A DNA stretch of 64,000 bases from Woeseiaceae bacterium (GCA_011772865.1 WVYQ01000009.1:137800-201799), one strand, 5' to 3'; counted from the first letter of the stretch, positions 29,877 to 39,252 are shown. Program-made: numbers and translations. Notes: generated by a model from the letters alone, not told the origin.

Positions 29877-30338
29877 TCAGGTCTTCTTTTCCACGGTTAC
29901 CGGAAGTCCGCCAAAGCGGAAACTCGGAATGGGGCTGTTGGCGCGTGTCAGGTCGATCAGGTTGACGTCTTCGAGCGCTCGACGGATCGCGACATTGATA
30001 CGCTGCCATGCGTTGCCGACGTTACAGACGTCCTCGTAGTCGCAACGACTGTCCGTGGCGCTGCATTCAGTAATCGAGACCGGTCCTTCCAGCGCGTCGA
30101 TGACACTGGCGGCGCTGATCTCGTGTGGGGGCCGGGCCAGCTCATAGCCGCCGTTGGCGCCGCGGGTCGATGTGACGAGCCCGGCGCGGGCGAGCGCTTT
30201 GAGCAGCTTGCTGACCGTCGGAGGCGCGATGCCGGTAGTCTCGGAGACCTCCGCGGCACTGCAGACGCGACCTTCGGCGCCGGCCAGGTGGGCCAGCACG
30301 ACGGTGCCGTAATCGGTGAGTTTACTTATTCTGAGCAC
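29877..30338 (-). CDS. SUF system Rrf2-family (IscR-like) transcriptional regulator
   Basis: LRISKLTDYGTVVLAHLA...GIAPPTVSKLLKALARAGLVTSTRGANGGYELARPP; Cys cluster ECSATDSRCDYEDVC; GTG start; heads the suf operon. Confidence 0.92.
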   Translation of the reverse strand: MLRISKLTDYGTVVLAHLAGAEGRVCSAAEVSETTGIAPPTVSKLLKALARAGLVTSTRGANGGYELARPPHEISAASVIDALEGPVSITECSATDSRCDYEDVCNVGNAWQRINVAIRRALEDVNLIDLTRANSPIPSFRFGGLPVTVEKKT

Positions 30339-30364
30339 GTTCAGTCCTGCTTCAGGAACAATAG

Positions 30365-30381
30365 AGGACTATTTTAGTCCT
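30365..30381. promoter_or_regulatory. palindromic operator upstream of the suf regulator (IscR type-1-like core)
   Basis: AGGACTA-TTT-TAGTCCT, 7-bp perfect arms; contains GACTATTTTAGTC, fitting the IscR type-1 core GACTRWWWYAGTC. Confidence 0.7.
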
Positions 30382-30449
30382 ATTTAGTTCAAGAGACTAT
30401 AGATGCCCGCATTTTTTGCTATCCTTCGCGCGGCGCCGCCCCACGGAGA

Positions 30450-31262
30450 ATGACACTGTCTGACACACTCATCGAATTGCGCGATGTGGACTTTTCGCGC
30501 GGCGATCGGCCGATTTTCCGCGATCTGAACCTGACGATCCGCAGTGGCGAGGTCACAGCCATCATGGGGCCCAGCGGCACCGGCAAGACGACGCTCCTGC
30601 AGCTCATCACCCGGCAGCTGAGCCCGGATAGCGGACAGGTTTTCGTCGCGGGCGACGATATTGCCAGGTACGGCATTTCCGAGCTGTACCGGATGCGGCA
30701 GCGCATGGGCATGCTGTTTCAGAACGGTGCACTGCTGACCGACATGAGCGTGTTCGAGAATGTCGCCTTTCCGCTGCGCGAACACACGAAGCTCGGGGAG
30801 CGGTTGATTCGCAATGTCGTCCTGCTCAAATTGCAGGCGGTCGGGCTCCGCGGCGCGGCGGGCCTGATGCCGTCGGAACTCTCGGGCGGCATGGCGCGGC
30901 GTGTCGCGCTCGCTCGCGCGATCGTCATGGACCCGGCGCTTCTGATCTACGACGAGCCCTTTGTCGGTCTCGACCCGATATCGATGGGCGTCATTGCCAA
31001 GCTGATCCGGCAGCTGAACGATGCGCTCGGCATCACGAGTATTGTCGTCAGCCACGACGTCAAGGAAATCGGTGAGGTGGCCGACTACAGCTACGTGATC
31101 GCGGACGGAAAAGTCGCGGCCTCAGGGCGCCCGGCCCAGCTCCGCAACGAGCCGTCGGAGCTTGTCCGGCAGTTCATGCTCGGTCTTGCCGACGGACCGG
31201 TCGCGTTTCATTACGACGCGCCCGATATCGAAGAGCAATTTATCGGATCGAAGCCGGACTAA
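30450..31262 (+). CDS. mlaF: phospholipid ABC transporter ATP-binding protein MlaF
   Basis: MGPSGTGKTTLLQLI, LSGGMARRVALARAIVMDPALLIYDEPFVGLDPISMG. Confidence 0.93.
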   Translation: MTLSDTLIELRDVDFSRGDRPIFRDLNLTIRSGEVTAIMGPSGTGKTTLLQLITRQLSPDSGQVFVAGDDIARYGISELYRMRQRMGMLFQNGALLTDMSVFENVAFPLREHTKLGERLIRNVVLLKLQAVGLRGAAGLMPSELSGGMARRVALARAIVMDPALLIYDEPFVGLDPISMGVIAKLIRQLNDALGITSIVVSHDVKEIGEVADYSYVIADGKVAASGRPAQLRNEPSELVRQFMLGLADGPVAFHYDAPDIEEQFIGSKPD

Positions 31263-31268
31263 GGGCAG

Positions 31269-32033
31269 ATGTTTCACGATATCTGGAAAACGTTTCTCGG
31301 TTTCCTGCAAGGCTTTGGCGCCATGAGCCTGTTTTTCCTGCGGCTGCTGCAGTACACGCCCGCGGTCCTCGTTACGCGATTCAGGCTGGTTTTTTACCAG
31401 GTCTACAATGCAGGTGCGCTGTCGATTGTCATCATCATGGTGTGCGGACTGTTCGTTGGCGGTGTGCTCGGCCTGCAGGCGTATTCGAACCTCGAGCGTT
31501 TCAACGCCGAGGATACGACAGGCATCTTTGCGGGTTTTGCGCTGATCAAGGAAATCGGCCCGGTTATTACTGCGCTGCTCTTCGCGGGCCGTGCCGGTAC
31601 GGCGCTGGCGTCGGAGATCGGCCTGATGAAAGCGACGGACCAGTTGTCAGCAATGGAGATGATGGCAGTCGATCCGCTGCGTTATGTAGCCGTGCCGAGA
31701 TTCCTCGGTGGCGTCATATCGGTGCCGCTCCTGACTGCGATATTCACGACCATCGGATTGCTGGGATCGCATCTCGTTGCCGTCGAACTGCTCGGCGTCG
31801 ACGTTGGCGCCTATTGGCAGCAGTTGCAAAACGCACTGGACATGGAAGATGTCATGGAAGGCATTTACAAGAGCATCACATTCGGGATCATCGCGAGCTT
31901 GCTCGCGGTATGGGAAGGCTATAATTCGGTACCGACGGCAGAGGGCGTGGGCAGGGCGACCACGCGTACGGTCGTCATCACCGCAATCGCCGTCCTGATC
32001 TTCGATTTCATGATCACTGCATGGATCCTCTGA
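31269..32033 (+). CDS. mlaE: phospholipid ABC transporter permease MlaE
   Basis: VLGLQAYSNLERF, LFAGRAGTALASEIGLMKATDQLSAMEMMAVDPLRYVAVPRFLG. Confidence 0.95.
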   Translation: MFHDIWKTFLGFLQGFGAMSLFFLRLLQYTPAVLVTRFRLVFYQVYNAGALSIVIIMVCGLFVGGVLGLQAYSNLERFNAEDTTGIFAGFALIKEIGPVITALLFAGRAGTALASEIGLMKATDQLSAMEMMAVDPLRYVAVPRFLGGVISVPLLTAIFTTIGLLGSHLVAVELLGVDVGAYWQQLQNALDMEDVMEGIYKSITFGIIASLLAVWEGYNSVPTAEGVGRATTRTVVITAIAVLIFDFMITAWIL

Positions 32034-32042
32034 GGTAGCGCA

Positions 32043-32525
32043 ATGCAGCAAACACGCACGATAGAACTCGGTACTGGACTTTTCGCACTGCTCGGAATTG
32101 GTGCGTTGTTTTTCCTGACAACTCAGACAACGGGAAAGAACGACTTCTCCGTTGCCGACACTTACCAGGTGACCGCAAGATTTGACAATGTCGGTAGTTT
32201 GAAGCCGCGGGCCCCGGTATCGATGTCGGGGGTAACGATCGGCCGGGTAACCGATATCAGTTTCGATTCGAACGCCCTGGAGGCCGTGGTGACCTTTGTC
32301 ATCGATAGCGAGTATGACCAGATTCCCGATGACTCCGATGCCAGCATCCTTACCGCTGGATTGCTCGGCAGTCAGTACATAGGGCTGACGGCGGGCGGGT
32401 CCCCGCTGTATCTGGAGGACGGGAGTGAGATCCTGTTCACACAATCGGCCATACTGCTCGAGAATATAATTGGTAAGTTTCTTATTAGCGGCCCGTCCAG
32501 TGACGAGGATGGGGAAGACGATTAG
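32043..32525 (+). CDS. mlaD: outer membrane lipid asymmetry protein MlaD (MCE domain)
   Basis: MCE-type YQVTARFDNVGSLKPRAPVSMSGVTIGRVTDI; between mlaE and mlaC. Confidence 0.93.
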   Translation: MQQTRTIELGTGLFALLGIGALFFLTTQTTGKNDFSVADTYQVTARFDNVGSLKPRAPVSMSGVTIGRVTDISFDSNALEAVVTFVIDSEYDQIPDDSDASILTAGLLGSQYIGLTAGGSPLYLEDGSEILFTQSAILLENIIGKFLISGPSSDEDGEDD

Positions 32526-32537
32526 GCGGGAGTCGCC

Positions 32538-33152
32538 ATGAAAACCATACTTTCAGTCAGCCTGACACTGACAGCATTGCTGGCATTCGCGGCAGCGCCG
32601 GCGGCAGCCAATGCGCCCAATCAGGTCGTCGAGGAGGCCGTGGATCTCCTGTCCGAGGGACTCGACGTGCGCCGGGATGAGCTGGCTGCCGACGAAGTCG
32701 CCTTACGCGAATTTATCGACGGCATCCTGCTGCCGCGGTTCGACCGGGAATTTGCAGCGGGAGCGGTCCTTGGCAAGCACTGGCGTTCGGCCAGCGACGA
32801 GCAACGGGCGCGGTTTGTTTCCGCATTCTACGAGACGCTGTTGCAGCGTTATGCCGATGGCGTGGTCGAATTCGACATGACCCGCGTCGAGGTACTGCCG
32901 TACAAGGGCGATGCCAGCAAGCGCACGACCGTCGTCAAGACACGCGTGCGCCTCGACGATGGCAGCAAAGTGCCGGTCAACTACACCCTCGTAAATCGCG
33001 AGGACCGCTGGCGGATGTTCGACGTGCAGATCGAAGGCGTGTCCTACGTCGTTAATTTTCGCAAGGAACTCGACTCGGAGATCCGCTCAACGAGCCTCGA
33101 GGATGTCATCACGCGTCTGGAACGCGATGCGGGTCTGATCGCCGATGAGTGA
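32538..33152 (+). CDS. mlaC: phospholipid-binding protein MlaC
   Basis: signal peptide; VLGKHWRSASDEQRARFVSAFYETLLQRYADG; VNYTLVNREDRWRMFDVQIEGVSYV. Confidence 0.93.
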   Translation: MKTILSVSLTLTALLAFAAAPAAANAPNQVVEEAVDLLSEGLDVRRDELAADEVALREFIDGILLPRFDREFAAGAVLGKHWRSASDEQRARFVSAFYETLLQRYADGVVEFDMTRVEVLPYKGDASKRTTVVKTRVRLDDGSKVPVNYTLVNREDRWRMFDVQIEGVSYVVNFRKELDSEIRSTSLEDVITRLERDAGLIADE

Positions 33153-33435
33153 ATTCGTTCTCGAGGACTGTGGCGGGGGCCGGTTCGCTCTCAGCGGTGA
33201 CATGTCGTTCCAAACGACCGACAGGATACTGCGTGCGAGCGATGGCCAGTTTGGCCAACATGCCTCGCTGGAGATCGACCTTTCGCGTGTCGAGCGGGCC
33301 GATTCGGCCGGACTCGCGCTGCTTCTCGAATGGAAAGCGCAGGCGCGGCAACGTAATGCCACTATCCGGTTTCAGGCCTTGCCCAAAAGCCTGCTTGCGA
33401 TTGCCAGGGCGTCCGAGGTCGATGGCCTAATCTGA
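33145..33435 (+). CDS. mlaB: STAS-domain protein MlaB
   Basis: STAS-like EIDLSRVERADSAGLALLLEWK; overlaps mlaC end. Confidence 0.88.
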   Translation: MSEFVLEDCGGGRFALSGDMSFQTTDRILRASDGQFGQHASLEIDLSRVERADSAGLALLLEWKAQARQRNATIRFQALPKSLLAIARASEVDGLI

Positions 33436-34248
33436 GGGCTCCTGGTCGGGCTCGTCGGCTGACGGCTCGCCTTCCTCCTCAAAGAACTCGTCGAACATTT
33501 CGTCGTCGTAGAAGTCTTCTTGTTCCTCGGCGGGCACTTCACCGTCAAAAACGCGGAAACGACGATTTTGCCGAAACGCTTCTCGCATCGTCACGTACGT
33601 GTCTGTTGATTCCTCGAGTATGGCGTCGGCTCCCAGCAGGCGATAGCGCAGGTCGATCAGGCGGACGCCCCAGACCTTGTCGCGCACGGACGAATTGTCG
33701 TAGTGGGTCCAGACGTCGGAGTAGTAGTCGACCGGCAACGCCACGACATCGGACAACATGTTCGGGCCCCAGAACGGCACTACGATATACGGGCCGTCAG
33801 GCACGCCCCAGACCGCCAAGGTCTCTGCAAAATTTTCGTCGTACCGCTCCATACCGGCGGCGCCGGCGACGTCGAACAGGCCGCCGATGCCCAGGGTGCT
33901 GTTGAACAGGAACCTGCCCAGCTCAGTGAAGCCACGAGCCGGTTTGCCCTGCAGGAAGTTATTCAAAGCGGATCCCGGTGTCCGGAGGTTGCTGAAGAAG
34001 TTCGTGACGCTGCGGCGCACCGGTGACGGAACGACCTTGCGATAGCCTCTTGCTACGGGAGCAAGGAACGCGCGATCGAGGGCCCTGTTAAATGTATGGA
34101 TCTTGCGGTTAAGCGGCTCGAGCGGATCATACTCGACGTATGTTGAGTTCTCGTCGGTGGGATCGTGCGATGCGCAGCCACTGATAGAGAATGCGAGCGA
34201 CACGAACAGCAGGCACACGATGGCCTTTTTCGGGCTGCGGTTGTGCAC
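33427..34248 (-). CDS. mlaA: OM lipid asymmetry lipoprotein MlaA/VacJ
   Basis: YDPLEPLNRKIHTFNRALDRAFLAPVARGYRKVVPSPVRRSVTNFFSNLRTPGSALNNFLQGKPARG; lipobox ISGC. Confidence 0.95.
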   Translation of the reverse strand: MHNRSPKKAIVCLLFVSLAFSISGCASHDPTDENSTYVEYDPLEPLNRKIHTFNRALDRAFLAPVARGYRKVVPSPVRRSVTNFFSNLRTPGSALNNFLQGKPARGFTELGRFLFNSTLGIGGLFDVAGAAGMERYDENFAETLAVWGVPDGPYIVVPFWGPNMLSDVVALPVDYYSDVWTHYDNSSVRDKVWGVRLIDLRYRLLGADAILEESTDTYVTMREAFRQNRRFRVFDGEVPAEEQEDFYDDEMFDEFFEEEGEPSADEPDQEPSD

Positions 34249-34250
34249 GA

Positions 34251-35753
34251 TCAGTTCTCCGTTCTCGCAGTCATTCCGACCGGTTTGCTGCGTTGTAGCT
34301 GCGTGAGTTGCTCTTCGGTCATGAACTCCCGGATGAAGTCGATACGTGCCTCGAATCGAATACGCTGGATCTCCTGGAGTTCGGGAATCGCGAGCGCCTG
34401 GCGCAGGTAATTGACGCCGCCGACGAGATCGCCCGTCATCAGGCGATACTCCGATAGGTAGTAGTATGCCTCGGCGCTGTCGCCGGCCATCGCGGCGGCT
34501 CGTGCGATCAGCCGGACCTGTTCGGGTGTCGGCGGCACATTGTTCATCAGGTCAAGCAGCATCTTGTGAGCCTGGTCCGCCTTCCCGAGCTGCAACAATA
34601 GTTCGCCATAGTTAATGATGAGCGGCACGTTGCGCGGGAACAATTCGACAGCTCTGTCGAACGTGGCCTGGCCGGCGGCATAGCGCTCCAGTGCGAGTTG
34701 CGCCTGCCCGAGCCCGATGTGATAAGCGATGACCTTTTTGTCGTTCTCGACCAGGTCCTCGAAAATCCGCACAGCCTCGAGATCCCGGCCCGCTCGCTGG
34801 TACGCGACGGCGCGCCCGTAGCGTTCGATATCAGTCTGGTTCTCGTAGTCGCGGCGTTCAAAGTATTCGACGGCCTTTTCCGGCGTGTCGAACGCATTCA
34901 CGCGCAGTCTTGCCTGGGTAATACCGTAACTGATCGAGTCGTCGGACTGCACACGCGGGTACTCCGCGGCGCGCGCACGCGCTTCGGCGATGCGCGTCGT
35001 CGTCACCGGGTGGGTTCTCAGAAATTCGGGCGCGCGCTCGTCGGGCGCGCTCAGCTGCTGCCGCGACATGACCTCGAAGAAGGAACTCATGCCGTGCGGG
35101 TCGAATCCTGCCAGGGCCAAGGCGCCGATGCCGATCCGATCCGCTTCGTACTCATTGCTGCGCGTAAAGTTGATCTGCTGCTGGGCCGCGGTGCCCTGTG
35201 CCACAGCCATGCCGGCCTGAGCGACATCCGAGTCGCCGCTCGCGGCGCCGAGAATCAGCGCCCCGAGCATCAGGGCGGTGGACAGAATGCTCTGGCGGCT
35301 GTTGGCGTGCACCGAACGGGCAATATGGCGTTGCGTGACATGCGCGATTTCGTGGGCGATGACGCCGGCGAGCTCATCTTCGTTCCGGGATGCATCGATC
35401 AGGCCGGTATGAACACCGATATAGCCTCCGGGCATGGCAAAGGCATTGATACGAGAGTCGTCCACGACGAAGAATGTGAATTCGTGGTCGCCTTCGTTGG
35501 TCTGCGCCGCCAGGCGGTGGCCGATGTCATTGATGTACTCGGTAACCTGCGGGTCTTCGACCACCTGGCCGCTCATGCGAATACTGCGCATGATTGCACG
35601 CCCGATCTGCGCCTCCTGGGACTTGTTCAGCACGGCATCGGCAGGGCTGCCCATGTCGGGGATGTTGATATCGTCCGCACCGGCGCCGCTTACGAACACG
35701 GCGGTCGTAATGGCAAGTAACGTCAATACCCGTTTGGCGGCGGCGATAATCAA
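34251..35753 (-). CDS. BepA-like M48 metalloprotease with C-terminal TPR region
   Basis: HEIAHVTQRHIARS zinc motif, NEYEADRIGIGALALAGFDPHGM, TPR-like C-terminus. Confidence 0.93.
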   Translation of the reverse strand: MIIAAAKRVLTLLAITTAVFVSGAGADDINIPDMGSPADAVLNKSQEAQIGRAIMRSIRMSGQVVEDPQVTEYINDIGHRLAAQTNEGDHEFTFFVVDDSRINAFAMPGGYIGVHTGLIDASRNEDELAGVIAHEIAHVTQRHIARSVHANSRQSILSTALMLGALILGAASGDSDVAQAGMAVAQGTAAQQQINFTRSNEYEADRIGIGALALAGFDPHGMSSFFEVMSRQQLSAPDERAPEFLRTHPVTTTRIAEARARAAEYPRVQSDDSISYGITQARLRVNAFDTPEKAVEYFERRDYENQTDIERYGRAVAYQRAGRDLEAVRIFEDLVENDKKVIAYHIGLGQAQLALERYAAGQATFDRAVELFPRNVPLIINYGELLLQLGKADQAHKMLLDLMNNVPPTPEQVRLIARAAAMAGDSAEAYYYLSEYRLMTGDLVGGVNYLRQALAIPELQEIQRIRFEARIDFIREFMTEEQLTQLQRSKPVGMTARTEN

Positions 35754-35798
35754 AATAAACGTCTCAAAAACAGGATCTTATCCCTCGGACCCCGTGGC

Positions 35799-36275
35799 TC
35801 AAGCTGCGTTCAACATTTTAACGCTTTCGAGCACCTCTTCGGCATGTCCTTTTACCTTAACTTTGCGCCACTCGGCCCGCAGTTTGCCGTCTTCGCCGAT
35901 CAGGAACGTGCTGCGCACGACGCCCATAAACTTGCGGCCATAGAGCGTCTTCTCGTGTATGACGTCGAATTGCTTGCACAGCGTCTCGTCCGGGTCGGAC
36001 AAGAGATCGAACGGAAATCCCTGCTTCGCCTTGAATTTCTCGTGCGAGGCGACGCTGTCCCTCGAAACGCCGAAAATTATGGCGTTCTGGCGTTTGAACT
36101 TCGCGTTCAGGGCCTTGAAATCCCGTCCCTCCTGCGTGCAGCCGGGCGTACTGTCCTTGGGGTAGAAATACAGCACGACATGCTGCCCACGCAGGTCCTG
36201 CAACCGGATATTCTTGTCACCGGTCGCCTGTGCGACAAAGTCGGCAACGACACGGTTCATTGCGGGTCCGCTCAA
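35799..36275 (-). CDS. bcp: thioredoxin-dependent peroxiredoxin Bcp
   Basis: YFYPKDSTPGCTQEGRDF. Confidence 0.95.
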   Translation of the reverse strand: MSGPAMNRVVADFVAQATGDKNIRLQDLRGQHVVLYFYPKDSTPGCTQEGRDFKALNAKFKRQNAIIFGVSRDSVASHEKFKAKQGFPFDLLSDPDETLCKQFDVIHEKTLYGRKFMGVVRSTFLIGEDGKLRAEWRKVKVKGHAEEVLESVKMLNAA

Positions 36276-36298
36276 TGGTGTCTCCTTTTAGTGGGGGG

Positions 36299-36829
36299 TC
36301 AGACTTTTGCCGGTTCGATAATGGCATCGAGATTGAGTCGGTCGCAAAGCTCATGAAACTCGTCACGCAGTTGGGCAATATGCACCGAGGAGGGGATGTT
36401 GACGGCCATCTGTACGGCAAACATCGGCGCGCCGGTGTGCGCCGCCGAGTAGCTGCGCGTTGCGACGTCGGCGATCTCGATATCGTGGGCCGCGAAGAAG
36501 TTTGCGAGGCCGTACACGATGCCCTGGTGATCGAGACTGACGGCGTCGACCATGTAGGGCATCCGGTCTTCCTTGATGGCACGTTCGCCGGTCTTGCGGA
36601 TTGTGAACGTCAGGTTGTCCTTGTCAGCGAGCTTGTCGAGTTCCTTTTCAAGCTTGCCGAGCGTGGCCCAGTTGCCCGAGACGAGCATCAGCATGGCGAA
36701 CTCGGAACCCAATGTGGTCATCCGGCTCTCCTCGATGTTGCCATCGCAGGCCATGATGACCCGGGTGATGTCCTGAACGACGCCAGTACGATCCGTTCCA
36801 ATTGCTGATAAAACAATAAGTTGTGACAT
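36299..36829 (-). CDS. gcvR: glycine cleavage system regulator GcvR-like (ACT domains)
   Basis: IGTDRTGVVQDITRVIMACDGNIEESRMTTLGSEFAMLMLVSGNW; located between bcp and dapA. Confidence 0.88.
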   Translation of the reverse strand: MSQLIVLSAIGTDRTGVVQDITRVIMACDGNIEESRMTTLGSEFAMLMLVSGNWATLGKLEKELDKLADKDNLTFTIRKTGERAIKEDRMPYMVDAVSLDHQGIVYGLANFFAAHDIEIADVATRSYSAAHTGAPMFAVQMAVNIPSSVHIAQLRDEFHELCDRLNLDAIIEPAKV

Positions 36830-36923
36830 TTATCTCGAAATATTCTAGGTACAGTCGGGTGTGCCTTGCCAGCACCGGACATGAACAGTAACATCGCCGC
36901 CTCAATCAAGGCGAGGACTACCG

Positions 36924-37817
36924 GTGTTCAAAGGCTCTCTGGTCGCTCTGGCGACCCCGTTCGACTCCAATAATCGGGTCGATTATGGGTCGCTCAAGGG
37001 CCTGATCGAGTTTCATGTGCGTGAGGGAACCGACGGCCTCGTGATCGCCGGGACGACCGGCGAGGCGGCCACGATGAATCGTGAAGAGCACACGGAACTC
37101 GTCGCGAAATCGGTCGAGTACGTCGCCGGCCGGCTACCCGTCATCGCGGGCACGGGCTCCAACTCGACGCGGCAGACGATCAATATGTCGCTGAGCGTCG
37201 CGGAGGTCGCCGAAATCGACGCGTTCCTCGTGGTCGTGCCGTACTACAACAAGCCGATGCAGGAGGGCATGTACCAGCATTTCACGGCGATTGCCGATGC
37301 CGTGCCGAAACCCGTGCTGTTGTACAACGTGCCGGGGCGCACGGTGGCCGATATGCAGGCGGAGACAGTAGCCAGGCTGGCGGAACACGACAACATCTTC
37401 GGCATCAAGGAAGCGACCGGCGATATCGACCGGCTGCGGCAGATTAAGGCCCTGGTTGCCGACGATTTCATGCTGTACAGCGGAGACGATTTCACGGCGC
37501 TGGAGTTCCTGGAAACGGGTGGTCACGGCATCGTAACGGTGAGCGGCAATGTCGTCCCGGCAGCGGTCGCACGCTTATGCCGGCTCGTGCGCGAGGGGCA
37601 ATTCGACGAGGCGAGGGCGCTCGATGAAACGCTTCAGCCACTGAACGATGCGCTGTTCGTCGAGTCCAACCCGATTCCCGTAAAATGGGCCCTGAGCCGG
37701 ATGGGACTGATACCGCCTTATCTGCGATTGCCAATGACTGAATTTTCGAAACAACATCACGAACAAATGCTGGCCGCGCTCGCGACAGCGGGCGTCAACC
37801 TGGAGGACGCGGCATGA
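36924..37817 (+). CDS. dapA: 4-hydroxy-tetrahydrodipicolinate synthase
   Basis: GTTGEAATMNREEH, PYYNKPMQEGMYQHF, YNVPGRT, GIKEATGD. Confidence 0.97.
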   Translation: MFKGSLVALATPFDSNNRVDYGSLKGLIEFHVREGTDGLVIAGTTGEAATMNREEHTELVAKSVEYVAGRLPVIAGTGSNSTRQTINMSLSVAEVAEIDAFLVVVPYYNKPMQEGMYQHFTAIADAVPKPVLLYNVPGRTVADMQAETVARLAEHDNIFGIKEATGDIDRLRQIKALVADDFMLYSGDDFTALEFLETGGHGIVTVSGNVVPAAVARLCRLVREGQFDEARALDETLQPLNDALFVESNPIPVKWALSRMGLIPPYLRLPMTEFSKQHHEQMLAALATAGVNLEDAA

Positions 37818-38068
37818 CGCGCATCACGCTGGCACTGGTGGTCCCCTTGCTGCTCCTGGCCGGGTGTGGCGGCAACATCGGGAACGTGGACTGCGACGAG
37901 GGCCCTTACCAGGTGGCCGTTCGCGCACCGAAGGTCCAGGCGCCGGAAGGGCTGGACGATCTCGACCCGCTGGCCGAGATACCTCTGCCCGCGGCATCTC
38001 CGCGGGAACCCTGGCCGGCGGATGGCCCTTGCATCGAGCAGCCGCCACAGATCATCAGGATGAATTGA
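37814..38068 (+). CDS. small lipoprotein, possibly a truncated BamC-like protein
   Basis: lipobox LLLAGC; 84 aa; overlaps dapA stop by ATGA; position of bamC (nlpB) in other gammaproteobacteria. Confidence 0.6.
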   Translation: MTRITLALVVPLLLLAGCGGNIGNVDCDEGPYQVAVRAPKVQAPEGLDDLDPLAEIPLPAASPREPWPADGPCIEQPPQIIRMN

Positions 38069-38077
38069 TCCGAAATC

Positions 38078-38168
<91 letters not shown>

Positions 38169-38175
38169 GAACAAG

Positions 38176-38196
38176 AAGGCCCCCTTGCGGGGCCTT
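38176..38196 (+). terminator. hairpin downstream of tRNA-Ser
   Basis: AAGGCCCC-cttgc-GGGGCCTT, 8-bp perfect stem; only a weak T tract follows. Confidence 0.5.
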
Positions 38197-38295
38197 CGTG
38201 GTTCTGGCCGAGTGCGGTATGGGCTTTCGAACCCTGTTCGACCAACGCAGCCGCGCAGCGGCATGTTGGCGGGGAGCCCGCGCAGCGGGCGAGCC

Positions 38296-38312
38296 AATCC
38301 CCCTCTCCGCCA
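38296..38312 (+). repeat. partial second copy of the tRNA-Ser 3' tail
   Basis: AATCCCCCTCTCCGCCA matches the tRNA end AATCCCCCCCTCTCCGCCA except two fewer C residues; 144 bp after the tRNA end. Confidence 0.7.
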
Positions 38313-38370
38313 TTTCATGTGTCCAAGTCGCCGATTCTCGCAGGTAACGGATTGCAGTGCAGACAAGACG

Positions 38371-39159
38371 CTAGGTGTAACCCAGCAAGCGCCGCAGCCC
38401 GGGCAAAACGTGATCAACCATCTGTTTCTGCGTCTCGGGCAGTTCGTCCGGAAAATCGGGCGCCTCTCCGGCCAGGTTTTCCCTTGCGGTACCGCTTTGC
38501 TTGCGATCCGAGCCGACTCGGACCCGGTCGCGCCAATCGGCTGGTAACTCTTTGATACCGCATTTGCCCAGCAGGTCGGCGAAATAAGTCTCCGCCGCAT
38601 CGGAATCGAGGTCTTTCAGGTTTCCGAGCAGGTCTTCGAATCGCACGACTTCGGCCTTGGTTCCCAGCCAGCCGACGGCATTGTGCAGGAATATATCCTG
38701 CATCGAAGGCGCCTTCTTATGAATGCCGAGAATCATCATGTTCATGATTTCCTCGACCGAGACGTTGCCGCCTTTCAGGTGTTCGAGCGATCCCTGGAAG
38801 GTATCGGAAAGAAAAAAGCGTGCCCTGGCAAGAACCCAGTCGTAAGGATCGCGAACGAGGATCGTGTGTTTGACTTTATGCAGCGCGATTGCTGCGTCGT
38901 CGGAAAAGAGTAAATGCCCCCAGCTGAGAAAGGGCTTGTCCTGAGAAAATGCGGCCAGATGCTGGCGCAGCACCGGGTGTTGAATAAACATCGCGTGGTA
39001 TTGCTGTTCGACTGGCACGAACATTCGCACAATATTGCGCATGAGGTGCGTGCCGCACTTGGGGACGCTATTCAGGAATACCGGCTCTTGCAGAGGGATC
39101 TGCACATAGTCTCGGTTCAGTTCGTTCAGGTTGTCGCCTGAAGCCACCACCCTCGGCAT
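38371..39159 (-). CDS. sulfotransferase-family protein
   Basis: 5'-PSB-like NSVPKCGTHLMRNIVRMF, VRDPYDWVLARARFF 3'-PB-like region; start placed at MPRVVAS because the longer ORF runs into a terminator. Confidence 0.75.
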   Translation of the reverse strand: MPRVVASGDNLNELNRDYVQIPLQEPVFLNSVPKCGTHLMRNIVRMFVPVEQQYHAMFIQHPVLRQHLAAFSQDKPFLSWGHLLFSDDAAIALHKVKHTILVRDPYDWVLARARFFLSDTFQGSLEHLKGGNVSVEEIMNMMILGIHKKAPSMQDIFLHNAVGWLGTKAEVVRFEDLLGNLKDLDSDAAETYFADLLGKCGIKELPADWRDRVRVGSDRKQSGTARENLAGEAPDFPDELPETQKQMVDHVLPGLRRLLGYT

Positions 39160-39203
39160 GGCATCGCCTTCCTGGTTGTTTCGGTCACCAAACAGAGTAC
39201 CCG

Positions 39204-39237
39204 AAAAAAATGTGCCGACAAAAGTCGGCACATTTTT
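39204..39237 (-). terminator. Rho-independent terminator after the TonB receptor gene
   Basis: ATGTGCCGAC-AAAA-GTCGGCACAT, 10-bp perfect stem flanked by A-run and T-run. Confidence 0.85.
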
Positions 39238-39252
39238 CGTTTGCTTTTCGGC

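Noticed and set aside
39160-39231. Longer start for the first sulfotransferase
   Set aside because: The extra residues translate the terminator hairpin of the TonB receptor gene.
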